This document shows, one piece after another, positions 6,639 to 16,000 of a stretch of 64,000 nt of DNA. The notes beneath the pieces were generated by a model, which made no database searches, had not been told where the DNA came from, and saw only the letters and a program-made list of their open reading frames with translations. Position 1 is the first letter of the stretch, and each line of letters begins with the position of its first letter. A program made the position numbers and the translations under genes. The DNA lies in contig NZ_AP025344.1 of assembly GCF_021654795.1 (NCBI RefSeq), positions 1 to 64,000 of the forward strand, in the 5' to 3' direction. This DNA comes from Paenibacillus dendritiformis (lineage in GTDB: Bacteria; Bacillota; Bacilli; Paenibacillales; Paenibacillaceae).

Positions 6639-9152
6639 ATGTCAGATGAGGTGGGCAAGGTCAGCCTTGGGCTGGAACTGGATGAGAAGCCGATTGGCAA
6701 GCAGATATCGAATATAGCCGGCTCGCTTGCGTCTACGATGCGGGCGTCTCTCGGCAGCGTGTTTAAAGGTTTAAAGGGCGCAGGTAAGGCAGCGGGTAAT
6801 GTTCTGGCGCCGGAAGTGGACACCGGAGCCGTTAAGGCTCAGATTGCGGATTTATCTTCCGTCCTTGATAACGTGAACGCTAAAATCGAGGTCCAGCAAC
6901 GGAAGCTGGCCGAACTCAACGAAGCCTATGAAAATGCGTTTTCGGATAAGCGCAAAAGCAAGCTTGCGGAGAAGATCATCAACACCGAGGGGACGCTGCT
7001 GCGGCTCACGCAGACCAGTGACAAGACCGCTCAAAAGATATGGGAGCTGGAGGACCGACTGAAAGGGGCGGGGGAAGCAGCTGCCCAAGCCGAAAAGCCA
7101 GTCGAAAAACTCGGTAGTAAGTTGATCCAAGCGAACAAGCCCCTGAAGCCGATCCGATCGAATCTCGATAAAGCTGCGAAAGCAGCAGTTGGAGCAGGCG
7201 CAGCATTCGGTGCCGCCGGCGCTAGGGTCGGGAAGATGGGGAACCAATTTACGGCTGCCTTTAGTCGAGTTTTGAAGCAGGTGTTTGTTTTTGCCGCGTT
7301 ATACAAAGCAGTGAGGAGTTTTACCGAGTACTTGGGATCCTCATTAAAGACAAATGCTCAATACGTCGCCAGTCTCAACGCAATCAAGACCAATCTGCGG
7401 GTAGCCTTCCAGCCGATTTACGACGCAATCCTTCCCGCAATCAATGCCCTAATGGCATGGCTTGCAAAGGCCATGGCATACATTGCGGCGTTTATTAGTG
7501 CACTGTTTGGCAAGACGTACAAACAGAGTTATGACGCCGCGAAGGGAATAGAGACGGCGAAAAAGAGCTTGGCCGGCTATGGTAAGGCTGCCAAGAAGGC
7601 GGGTAAGGACGCGAAGGGTGCGTTGGCCAGCTTTGACGAATTGAACACCTTAGACATGTCCAAGAGTGGGGATGACTCCGCTGCAGGCGGCTCCGGTGAT
7701 TTTGAAATGGCGATGCCGGATATGGATATCACGGGTATCCAGTCACAGATGGATGCGCTGGTGGCGTCAATCAAGTCATCGTTCGGCGGAGCCTGGGATT
7801 ATATAAAGTCGGGATGGGCGTCGCTGGTGGAGACGTTCGGCCCATCATTCTCGGCCGCTTGGGGGCAAATTGCCCCGGTATTGGAGCAGTGGAAATTAGC
7901 TATCGGCCAGTGGTACAACGACCTCATTAGCCTTGGCGAGCCCCTGAAAAACTGGATCGTGACTGGCGTTGTCCCGCTGTGGCAAAAGGGCATTGTGATG
8001 TTGGGCGGCGTCCTGGCCGGGCTCCTGGATAGCGCCCTCAATGTTTTTAATAGTCTGAGGGAGGCTGTCCACCCGATTTTGCAATGGTTCGTTACCAGTG
8101 GGCTGCCGATACTCACTGAATTTCTTAGCGGTGCGCTCGATATATTTTGGTCGCTGTTCGGAGTTGCAAAGCAGATATTTGACGATTTATGGTCCGGCGT
8201 CGTCGACCCGGTCATGAAACTTATCTCAAAAATCATCCTGGATACCCTCGATATCATTAAGGGATTTTGGGATGATTGGGGCAAGCAGATTCTAGCCGGG
8301 GTAAAGCAGGCGTTGGACGGAATTAAGGGGCTGTGGAACAACCTTTGGAATAGTTTCCTTAAGCCGTTTGTCGAAAAAATGCTCAAAATGCTCACCTGGT
8401 TATGGGATAAGCATTTAAAAGACTTAATCAAGCAAATCGCGGATTTTGTCGGCAAGCTGGCGACGGCCGCCACGGATATCTTTAACAAGTTTATAATGCC
8501 GATCGTCAATTGGCTTGTCAAAAAGCTCGGGCCGGTCTTTTCTGACATCTTCGCTTTGATTGGGGATGTCATCGGTACAGCTGCCGGTGTGATTGCTGAC
8601 GTGGCCAAAGGGATAATTAAGACCCTGGGCGGCATCGTTGACTTTATCGCCGGCGTCTTGATTTTGGATTGGGAAAGAACCTGGAACGGCATGAAGGATA
8701 TTGTCATCGGCATTGCAGACATTATTGTCGGCGTATTTAAGGGGGCGGTAAATCTCCTTATCGATGCGATCAATTTCTTCATTCGTTCGGCCAACAAGCT
8801 CAGTTTTGATGTGCCAGAATGGCTAGGCGGTGGGACGTTTGGCGTTAGCTTGCCCGAGATTCCTAAGCTTGCAAAGGGTGGACTCGCATACGGTCCAACG
8901 CTTGCAATGGTCGGAGACAACAAGGGGGCGGCCGCTGACCCGGAGGTTATCAGCCCATTGTCCAAGCTGCAGGATATGATCGGGGCGAACAACCAGCCGG
9001 TTGTTGAGGCGTTGTATTTGATTCTGGAGGCGCTGAAATCCAACGACAAGCAGACGGTGCTTCAGATAGGGGAAACGGAGTTTGGACGGCTGGCCGTCAA
9101 AGCCATCAACAGCGCCCAGCGGCAGGCAGGGCGTACATTATTAAATGTGTAG
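6639..9152 (+). CDS. Phage tail tape measure protein, 837 aa
   Basis: It sets tail length and travels through the tube at infection. The start at ATG 6639 is favoured by GAGGGGGTGAAAGG in front; an in-frame TTG at 6612 lacks this. The protein has an N-terminal region with coiled coil (about residues 55-150, KIEVQQRKLAELNEAYENAF), hydrophobic segments near 210-235 and 265-295 (including INALMAWLAKAMAYIAAFIS), a long Trp-rich helical middle, further hydrophobic helices near 650-720, and a C-terminus with AMVGDNKGAAADPEVISPL, typical of tape measures. At the lambda ratio of about 0.15 nm per residue this predicts a tail of roughly 125 nm. Confidence 0.92.
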   Translation: MSDEVGKVSLGLELDEKPIGKQISNIAGSLASTMRASLGSVFKGLKGAGKAAGNVLAPEVDTGAVKAQIADLSSVLDNVNAKIEVQQRKLAELNEAYENAFSDKRKSKLAEKIINTEGTLLRLTQTSDKTAQKIWELEDRLKGAGEAAAQAEKPVEKLGSKLIQANKPLKPIRSNLDKAAKAAVGAGAAFGAAGARVGKMGNQFTAAFSRVLKQVFVFAALYKAVRSFTEYLGSSLKTNAQYVASLNAIKTNLRVAFQPIYDAILPAINALMAWLAKAMAYIAAFISALFGKTYKQSYDAAKGIETAKKSLAGYGKAAKKAGKDAKGALASFDELNTLDMSKSGDDSAAGGSGDFEMAMPDMDITGIQSQMDALVASIKSSFGGAWDYIKSGWASLVETFGPSFSAAWGQIAPVLEQWKLAIGQWYNDLISLGEPLKNWIVTGVVPLWQKGIVMLGGVLAGLLDSALNVFNSLREAVHPILQWFVTSGLPILTEFLSGALDIFWSLFGVAKQIFDDLWSGVVDPVMKLISKIILDTLDIIKGFWDDWGKQILAGVKQALDGIKGLWNNLWNSFLKPFVEKMLKMLTWLWDKHLKDLIKQIADFVGKLATAATDIFNKFIMPIVNWLVKKLGPVFSDIFALIGDVIGTAAGVIADVAKGIIKTLGGIVDFIAGVLILDWERTWNGMKDIVIGIADIIVGVFKGAVNLLIDAINFFIRSANKLSFDVPEWLGGGTFGVSLPEIPKLAKGGLAYGPTLAMVGDNKGAAADPEVISPLSKLQDMIGANNQPVVEALYLILEALKSNDKQTVLQIGETEFGRLAVKAINSAQRQAGRTLLNV

Positions 9153-9175
9153 AATCCCAAGCGCTTGGGATTTTT
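9153..9175 (+). terminator. Terminator-like perfect palindrome after tape measure gene
   Basis: AATCCCAA-GCGC-TTGGGATT followed by TTT lies directly after the tape measure stop and 20 bases before the next start. It may be a partial terminator or an mRNA-stabilising stem inside the late operon. Confidence 0.6.
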
Positions 9176-9191
9176 GAGGAGATGACCGCAA

Positions 9192-9551
9192 TTGCAATTA
9201 AAAGTGAACGGTATTGAGATTGCCGCTTACCCTTCCAACTTCACTGTTACCACAATGGACTTGGATGACGGGGAATCGTCCGTTCGGACTGCGGACGGAA
9301 CTTTGAATCGGGATAGGATCGCCGTCAAACGGCAGATCGAAATGACCTGGGGACCGCTCAGGTGGGCGCAGATATCAGCCCTTCTCAAGTCAATGGATGG
9401 GGTGTTCTTCGACTTCACTTATCCGGACCCAATGACTGGATCATATGAAACAAAAAAGATGTATGTCGGGAACCGCCCGACTCCTTTTGCAGTCGCCAAG
9501 GGGTCAGAAATCATGTGGAACGGCCTGAAGGTCACATTGACGGAGAAGTGA
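9192..9551 (+). CDS. Distal tail-region protein, 119 aa (DUF6711-like)
   Basis: The start is TTG 9192 with GAGGAGATGA in front; no ATG in frame is suitably placed. The protein begins with two beta strands (LKVNGIEIAAYPSNFTVTTM), has VKRQIEMTWGPLRWAQISAL in the middle and FFDFTYPDPMTGSYETKKMYVG near the end. Short beta-rich proteins of this pattern lie between tape measure and baseplate genes in many Firmicute phages. By position it could serve as a distal tail or adaptor subunit; that role is inferred. Confidence 0.7.
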   Translation: MQLKVNGIEIAAYPSNFTVTTMDLDDGESSVRTADGTLNRDRIAVKRQIEMTWGPLRWAQISALLKSMDGVFFDFTYPDPMTGSYETKKMYVGNRPTPFAVAKGSEIMWNGLKVTLTEK

Positions 9552-9555
9552 TGCT

Positions 9556-11664
9556 ATGTACCAAATAACGCCGATTTTTGCGGATTACTTGCGCAGACAT
9601 GACCGGGAGTTTTTGGTCAAGGCCATCATCGACGGGCAGGAATACACCAGTGCAAACATCGTCGAATTCACCATTGAGAACATATTAGCCGCTGCGGATG
9701 AGTTTGAGATCGGAACGGCCATCCCGTCCAAGCTGACCATTAAATTGCGGCTGCCGGAAGCGATCCGCCCGAATGCTCAAGTCAAACCATTCATTGCGTT
9801 ATCATTGGACGGGATGAGTTGGCTTGATGCAGAGTATCCATGGTTGGAAATGAATATTCCTTGGGTAGCTGGAGCGACGGAGTGGCTGCCGCTTGGTGAG
9901 TTCTATATCGATTCTCGCGAGAAGGTCAATGAGGTCTGGACTTACGTCTGCTATGACAAATTGATTACGGCCGATGTGGCCTATATCTCCCAGTTGTCCT
10001 ACCCAACGTCTCAAAAGGCCGTATTCGACGAGATTTGCACACGCTTGGGCTTTTCTTATGACAGCAGCGTGGTTATCAATCCGTCCTATCAGATTCAAGC
10101 CGGTCCAGCAGGATATTCTTGTCGCCAAGTCCTGGCCTATATCGCGGGGGCCAATGGCGCCAGCGTCTACATGGGCAAGGATGGCGTTATGCGATTCAAG
10201 CGTTTTTCCGCTGGCGCCCCTCCTGTTTTCAACCTGACTGCGGCGGATTATATTAGAGCCAAGCAGGTCAACCCGGTCAAGACCTTTACGCGGATTGAGG
10301 TAATGTACAACACGGAAGATCAGCTTACCTACGAAGCCGGGACCGGGGACGAGAATCACACCTTGTCCCTTGAAAATCCTTTTATGACGCAAGCCCAGGT
10401 AAATGACCTGCTGTCTCGCCTGAACGGGCTATCATACTTGCCTTTGACAATGGATTCCCGTGGATTCCCCCACCTTGACCAGGGGGACGTGATCGGCTTT
10501 GAGCAGCATGAGAGCCGAAGCTGGATCGAGACAATCACCAGTTGGCAGGATACAGATATCCCGTGGGATGGTATTCAACGCTACACGACATGTATTTTGA
10601 GGCAAACGTTAACCTTTAAAGGTGGACTGAAGCATAAAATCGATGCTCCGTCTACGTCTGAGCAGCGTAGTGAGTTTAACCTGGAGGGAAGTCTGACCCA
10701 GCAGGTGAACCGCCTCAATCAAAACGCGGTCCGGTATGGCAAGCCATATTACGGCGTGACGCACAGCCGAACCGAGGGGATTGTCGTCGAGCGGGAAGAT
10801 CATCTTTATAAAGGCGTCTTGAACGGAGAGGAATTGAGCTTCTACGCGGACGGCAGCCGCGCGTTGTGGTTCGATGTCCCAAGTCGAAAATTCAAGTTCA
10901 ATGGCACATTGGAGGCCGTGGACGGCATCTTTTCCGGCAACCTGCAGGCAGCAGGTGGTACGTTCCGGGGTGACCTGCAGGCAGCAGGTGGTACGTTTAA
11001 GGGCACCCTCCGGGGAGTCGATGGCGATTTCAGCGGCGAGCTGCGCGCGGCGCGGGGCACGTTTGCCGGAAACCTCTCGGCAGCAGGCGGGACATTTACG
11101 GGGACGCTGGTCGGCGTGGATGGGACATTCAGCGGGACGATTACGGCGGCTTCGATTATCGGGGGGACTATCAACGGGTCAACGATAATCGGATCGTCCA
11201 TAAAGACGGCGGCATCTGGCCGTCGCATTGAGATTGATTCCAGTGGCTTCCGGACCTATGACAGCTACGGTAATAACCGCATCCGAATAAATACAGGTTC
11301 TGATTCCGGGGTATCTGCTATATCGTTCTTCGGATCGAATGGCGGTTTTGCTGGCGAGATAAATTCCTACCAGTCCCAGAATCAGCTTAATATTGTTGCG
11401 GATTCGTTGTTCATTGGTTCAAATAGCACGAGCGGCCCCGTAAATATACAGGGGTACACGACGTTCAACGGCCGAGTTGAATTTAGATATGGCGCCAGCG
11501 GGCTTGATTTGGATATCGATGATATACGAGGGCTCCAAGCAGAATTAGAAAACATCAGATATATGCTAAGGAACCACACCCATAGGGTGAACATAGGCAC
11601 ACATAACCATGGTAACTCCCAAAATCAAAACTGGGGCGGAACATTTACGACATCTACTCCGTAG
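9556..11664 (+). CDS. Tail-associated baseplate/fibre protein with repeat region, 702 aa
   Basis: The N-terminal 370 residues resemble siphovirus tail-tip proteins of the Tal/baseplate hub group (for example RHDREFLVKAIIDGQEY, then YLPLTMDSRGFPHLDQGDVI at about 290-310). Residues 450-560 form a run of about 11-residue units of the pattern (L)xAAGGTFxG(D/T/N)L, likely a triple-stranded beta-helical fibre shaft. Two adjacent units share an exact 25-base stretch (10940 and 10973), so the array has recently duplicated. The end has a His-rich tip (NHTHRVNIGTHNHG) that could bind metal ions as in trimeric phage fibres. It should take part in host contact. Confidence 0.8.
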   Translation: MYQITPIFADYLRRHDREFLVKAIIDGQEYTSANIVEFTIENILAAADEFEIGTAIPSKLTIKLRLPEAIRPNAQVKPFIALSLDGMSWLDAEYPWLEMNIPWVAGATEWLPLGEFYIDSREKVNEVWTYVCYDKLITADVAYISQLSYPTSQKAVFDEICTRLGFSYDSSVVINPSYQIQAGPAGYSCRQVLAYIAGANGASVYMGKDGVMRFKRFSAGAPPVFNLTAADYIRAKQVNPVKTFTRIEVMYNTEDQLTYEAGTGDENHTLSLENPFMTQAQVNDLLSRLNGLSYLPLTMDSRGFPHLDQGDVIGFEQHESRSWIETITSWQDTDIPWDGIQRYTTCILRQTLTFKGGLKHKIDAPSTSEQRSEFNLEGSLTQQVNRLNQNAVRYGKPYYGVTHSRTEGIVVEREDHLYKGVLNGEELSFYADGSRALWFDVPSRKFKFNGTLEAVDGIFSGNLQAAGGTFRGDLQAAGGTFKGTLRGVDGDFSGELRAARGTFAGNLSAAGGTFTGTLVGVDGTFSGTITAASIIGGTINGSTIIGSSIKTAASGRRIEIDSSGFRTYDSYGNNRIRINTGSDSGVSAISFFGSNGGFAGEINSYQSQNQLNIVADSLFIGSNSTSGPVNIQGYTTFNGRVEFRYGASGLDLDIDDIRGLQAELENIRYMLRNHTHRVNIGTHNHGNSQNQNWGGTFTTSTP

Positions 11665-11694
11665 TGGTAATATGTAGGTAAATATTGCTACGGA
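11658..11694 (+). promoter_or_regulatory. Hairpin covering the ribosome site of the stalk-domain gene
   Basis: TCCGTAG (11658-11664, around the fibre gene stop) pairs with CTACGGA (11688-11694), and inner A/T pairs extend the stem. The 3' arm includes the start of the GGAGG ribosome site of the gene at 11706, so translation may be reduced when the stem forms. No experiment supports this; it is seen as sequence complementarity only. Confidence 0.4.
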
Positions 11695-11705
11695 GGTAGA
11701 CTTAC

Positions 11706-12272
11706 ATGAAAAAGTGGACTTATCTTGTAAGCGGGGTTTTCATTGGTGCCCTTGTTGCGACTGCGGGGAGTGCTTTTGCTGACCAAGTTAAAACTTTGGT
11801 CGGGAAAAAAGTAACCGGCGAGTATACCGTAATTGTGGATGGGAAGGAACTTGAAGATAAAGGTGCCGTAATTGAAGGGCGGACGAATGTTCCGGTTCGA
11901 GGAATCTCCAATGCATTGGGGGTAGATATGAAGGTGGAGGGCAAGAAGATAATCATAACATCTGACGATGCCGATTCCGTTTCTAATACAGCGCCGGCCG
12001 ATACTAACAATCCTTATATCGGGAGAAGTAAAACTGACTTGGAGAAATCCCGAGATAGCCTACAAAATGAAACCCTAGCTAATTTTGAAAAGGGTCGAAA
12101 GAACATTCTCGCAAAAATTGAAGAGTTGGAGAAAAGCGGAGCACCGCGTGGTGAAGGAACTTCTTTAACGGCGAAAGAAGAGCAATTAGCCGAGTACGAT
12201 GCGGAGATTGCAAAATACACTAAAGAACTTGAGCAAATCGATGAAGCCCTGGCTGAACTTAGTAAAAAATAA
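11706..12272 (+). CDS. Secreted stalk-domain (copper amine oxidase N-like) protein with coiled coil, 188 aa
   Basis: Residues 1-25 are a signal peptide (MKKW, hydrophobic core, AFA-D cleavage site). Residues about 28-85 form a copper amine oxidase N-terminal-like stalk domain, recognised by YTVIVDGKEL, the block GRTNVPVRGISNALGVDM and a final KIIITSDD strand. Residues 110-188 are a charged coiled coil. Proteins with this domain are abundant at the Paenibacillus cell surface. Its place among tail genes suggests a lysogenic conversion factor or a protein that alters the host surface, but this is inference. The gene has a GGAGG site and is followed by a strong terminator. Confidence 0.8.
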   Translation: MKKWTYLVSGVFIGALVATAGSAFADQVKTLVGKKVTGEYTVIVDGKELEDKGAVIEGRTNVPVRGISNALGVDMKVEGKKIIITSDDADSVSNTAPADTNNPYIGRSKTDLEKSRDSLQNETLANFEKGRKNILAKIEELEKSGAPRGEGTSLTAKEEQLAEYDAEIAKYTKELEQIDEALAELSKK

Positions 12273-12287
12273 CATACCATTCATGAA

Positions 12288-12313
12288 GGTCTCGCCGCTG
12301 GCGGGGCCTTTTT
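12288..12313 (+). terminator. Intrinsic terminator after stalk-domain gene
   Basis: GGTCTCGCC pairs with GGCGGGGCC around a GCT loop and is followed by TTTTT. It ends the transcript of the gene at 11706. Confidence 0.85.
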
Positions 12314-12337
12314 GATTGGGAGGGAGGAGGGAGTAGG

Positions 12338-12556
12338 ATGCATTGTTTGGAGGTTAAGAATAAAGCGATCTACCTTGATGGAGTTCAGGTTAGAGGTGTT
12401 ACCGGTTATGAAATAAAAAGCTCCGCAGAACACCCAACAGCGGAGCTGACACTAAAACTGATCGTTGAAGAATCACATATTTCCCTTAATAAGGGAGCTC
12501 ACAACATTAGCGGTGGTATTGTGACGAACACAGTCATTTCTTCTTCGGTAAAATAG
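12338..12556 (+). CDS. Small phage protein, 72 aa, function unknown
   Basis: Unknown family. A strong purine-rich site (GGGAGGGAGGAGGGAG) precedes the ATG. The protein is beta-rich, beginning with MHCLEVKNKAIYLDGVQVRG and containing AELTLKLIVEESHISL, with no signal peptide or membrane segment. Its last 23 bases overlap tail to tail with the reverse-strand gene at 12534-12770. Located after a terminator, so it needs either read-through or a promoter of its own, which I could not identify. Confidence 0.6.
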   Translation: MHCLEVKNKAIYLDGVQVRGVTGYEIKSSAEHPTAELTLKLIVEESHISLNKGAHNISGGIVTNTVISSSVK

Positions 12557-12770
12557 TCGCTGTATTAGTAGCTGCGTCCACCTCTAATAACCTGTTAACC
12601 CAGGTATGTGGCTGCTTTCCATCTTGATGGACTTGGACGAGGACAGTTTCGTCTGAATATTCGATTATTACGACTTTACCGCCTAAAATGGGGATTTCAT
12701 TCACTTCATATTCTTGAGTGGGATGCGGGATGAAAATGTTATCCCCCTGAATAAATTGACGTTCCCTCAT
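12534..12770 (-). CDS. Reverse-strand accessory (moron-like) protein, 78 aa
   Basis: The only leftward gene inside the late region. The start chosen is the ATG at 12768-12770, preceded on its strand by GGGAGG at good distance; longer in-frame starts lack a site. The protein starts MRERQFIQGDNIFIPH and has two strand-like segments (GGKVVIIEYSDETVLVQVHQ) and a Lys end. I do not recognise the family. Reverse orientation, own upstream palindrome and location between tail genes are typical of morons, genes expressed by the prophage independently of the lytic programme. Confidence 0.65.
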   Translation of the reverse strand: MRERQFIQGDNIFIPHPTQEYEVNEIPILGGKVVIIEYSDETVLVQVHQDGKQPHTWVNRLLEVDAATNTATILPKKK

Positions 12771-12792
12771 TTTCAAAACCTCCCTTCTATCG

Positions 12793-12809
12793 ATGGTATA
12801 AGCTACCAT
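12793..12809. promoter_or_regulatory. Palindrome upstream of reverse-strand gene (possible operator)
   Basis: ATGGTA and TACCAT form a perfect 6-bp inverted repeat around a 5-base spacer, 23 bases upstream of the start of the gene at 12534-12770 and close to where its promoter should be. A regulator binding here could control that gene. No clear -35/-10 pair was found around it. Confidence 0.35.
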
Positions 12810-12867
12810 TCGACAAATAGGGAGGTTTTTCCTTGCAAACAAACGTTCCGAAGAAAGGAGGCCCACC

Positions 12868-13059
12868 ATGGCAAAGATACAACCAATCATCAGAGTCGAG
12901 ATTGATCCTCTCATCCCCGTGCAAGAAATCTGCGCCGTAATCTCGGCCGTTGTGCCATATCAGCCGGAACACGAGGAGGCAATCCTAATGGGCCTAAATG
13001 AGGCCATAGGTAAACGCCTGACACAGATTCGGCAGAAAGGAGCACCAAATGGCAAATAG
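12868..13059 (+). CDS. Small phage protein, 63 aa, function unknown
   Basis: ATG preceded by AAGAAAGGAGG at good spacing. The protein begins MAKIQPIIRVEIDPLIPV and has a helical second half (HEEAILMGLNEAIGKRL). Its 3' end overlaps the start of the large fibre gene by 11 bases, which suggests coupled translation. No known family is recognised; a role in tail-tip assembly would fit its position only. Confidence 0.65.
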   Translation: MAKIQPIIRVEIDPLIPVQEICAVISAVVPYQPEHEEAILMGLNEAIGKRLTQIRQKGAPNGK

Positions 13060-16000
13060 ATATTGTAACCTGGTCGGCAGCAAGAAGATTTCCGAAGACT
13101 TTCAGAATATTAACGTCGGCTTCGACAAGGTCCAGCAGGACATGGATTCGAAGTCGTCCGGCAACCATCGGCACCCCAACGCGACGGATACGACGGACGG
13201 ATTTATGAGCGCCCAGGACAAGGCCAAGATGGACGCCAGCACCGCGTCAGCCACTCCCGGGACGCTCGTACAACGTGACGCATCCGGCCGGCTAAAAGCG
13301 GCCGCTCCGTCAGCAAAAACTGACGTGGCCCGTAAGGCGGAGGTCGATACTGTCCAGGCTGACCTTGACGCCCACAAGGCTGACGCCGTCGTGCACGTCA
13401 CAGCCGAAGACCACGAGAAGTTGGGCAGCATCGAGGAGGGGGCGGAGGTCAATCAGCCGGCCTTTGCAAAGGTGAATGATATCGAAGCCAGCGAGAAGAC
13501 GGACGCCTTGACCTTTAAAGGCGGCGTCGGAATCAAGATAACGACGAATCCGAACACGAAGGAAGTTACAGTAACGGCCACTGGAGACTCGACACCAGGC
13601 GCGCACGGCAGCAGCCACACGGAGCACGGTTCCGATCCTATTCCGAACGCCACGGCGAAGGAAGGGGGGCTCATGTCGGCCGAAGATAAGGCCGAGCTTG
13701 AACAGATTGCGACGGAAGTTCCGAAGCAAGCGGCGGAACTGAAGGAGCACGACAAGCAGCTGCAGGAGCACGCCGCTGAGCTAGAGGACCATGAGCAGCG
13801 CATCGATGGCATGGAGACCGGTCTGGCCGACGCGCCGGATAAGCCTCTTGAGCTGCGGCCCGGTCTCCAGATAGTAGAGTCGGAACAGGATACGCCGTTC
13901 CGTATGGGAGAGGTGAAGGGTCGGACATTGGTAAATTTGTTGGGGCGAGACGGCAATTTTGATTACCGAACGTCTCCTTTATTCACGTTTTTCGGGACCG
14001 GGGAGATCATTCCGGCATCTACTCCTGTCGGAACGAAAGTCCAGAAGATCGTATGTAACCGCACGGACACGGCCCACTTCGGCGCTCGGTACGAATTGGA
14101 CATCGACCGCTCGAAGCATTATGTGGCGGTAGCGTACCTGGACAACATTTCGTGTGATGAACCTGTTTATTTCTCCTTTGCGGAATGGAAAAGCACTGGA
14201 TACTATACGATCCGCAAATCGGGAAATGTCAAAAAGGGGGAAGGGATGCAATATCGATACATTGATATTTCCCCGGATCGCCTTGAGACACAGGAAAAGC
14301 TTGTTTTCTACTTCCGTGGAGAAGGTACCGCTGGCGCAGAATTCCGGATCGGTGCATTCGGACTCTACGAGATTTCACAGTCTGAATATGAAGCCATTGG
14401 AAAGATGAAGTTTGCTCAGGTTGCCGAACGCTATCCATACGTCGACAGCATGACCAACGTAACCAACCCATACGCCATCGTAACGGGAGGGAATCTGCTG
14501 CCGCCGTTTTATGATGGTTGGGCATACAACGTAGATAATGGATCGACATTCACCGCAACGGGGCCGTATACTCTTACGCTTGAAGCCAAGGCAAACAATC
14601 AGCAGGCGTATTATGACACTCCGGTAGTACCGAATACGACATACTCCATCGGGCTTGGGCAGGGGAAATATGCGGTCGTTGGGGCGTCAGCGGGAAATCC
14701 AGTCATTGTAGACTGGACTGCGGAAGCAAAAACGTTTAATACCGGAACTGAAACGAAGGTGAGGGTCTATCTCGGGAACTATCAAGATGGCGCGGGCGCA
14801 TTCACCTTCAAAAATCCAATACTCACCATCGGCTCTGAACCGAAGCCTTTCACGCCGCAGCAACGTTCCACGCTCGCCTTCGAAACGGAGCTTGCCGCTC
14901 ATCCGATAGACGGCAGCAATCCCGATACGCTCTTTATGGGAGACGATGGGCTGCCATATGTGTTGGAGAATTGGGGGAAGATTACACTTACGCCAAATAT
15001 ATTTGACGATGCTGTTGCGCACAGGCATTCAAATGATTACAAACAAATCACTTTGGTTTTGCGTAAACGGGATACTACAACACTTGATGCCACTTTAGCC
15101 AAATTTGACGGAAAGTTGCTGTCTCAAGATGTGGTATCAGATCCTTTGCCTAAACCCGATGTGTTTAACGTTGGTCAAAATGAGGCGACGGGATATATTT
15201 GGTTAACTATCGCCAACACCGACAGCGGATGGGGGCCGGATTACGTTCCGACGCAGGATGAGATAAGGGCGTATTTCTTGGGCTGGAAGATGTACGACAA
15301 CATACATCCAGACAATCCACATAACGGGGCAGGTAAGGCGTGGATAAAAATCACTTGTCGGGGAACTGACGGTAGATGGTCATCTGCACCGCCAGATGCG
15401 CGGTTGACTACTCCAGTCGATCCGGCGGGGATTGATAGCAATGGGCGAGTATACACCCCATACCGCCTCCAATACCTGAAGGCGAAGCCAACCGTTGAAC
15501 CCGTCCGTAATTACGAACTGGGCGCAACGCTCTCCACAGGATCGAACATGGTCGAGGTCGGCAGCGGTATTGTCATTCGGGAACGGGCGAACCCTGTTTA
15601 TGGAGGAGCTGGATACTACTATATAAATACGCTTTCCAGCATCGGAAATCCATTCAAGCATCGAACCAATAAAATCAATATGATATACGCCGGCCACAAC
15701 GAGGCTAAGAGTAAATGGATCGTTGACGGTGTAGATGCATATGGAAACGAGCGCGCAAAGTGTCTTCCTGAAAACTTCGACCCAAATGCAGTCTACCACG
15801 TCACCTATACGATGCTTGATCCAACGCTTGCGGCTCCAATCAGCGGCACCGTGGCGGCGAATCTTCGCGGGACGGTATCGGACTTGGTGCAGGATGTAGG
15901 CGATGTACAGCGGCGGTTGTCGGTGGTGGAGATGCAGAAGGCGGAGAAGGATAAAGCGTCGCCGCAATGGATTCAGGCGACACTCTTAAACGGGTGGCGA

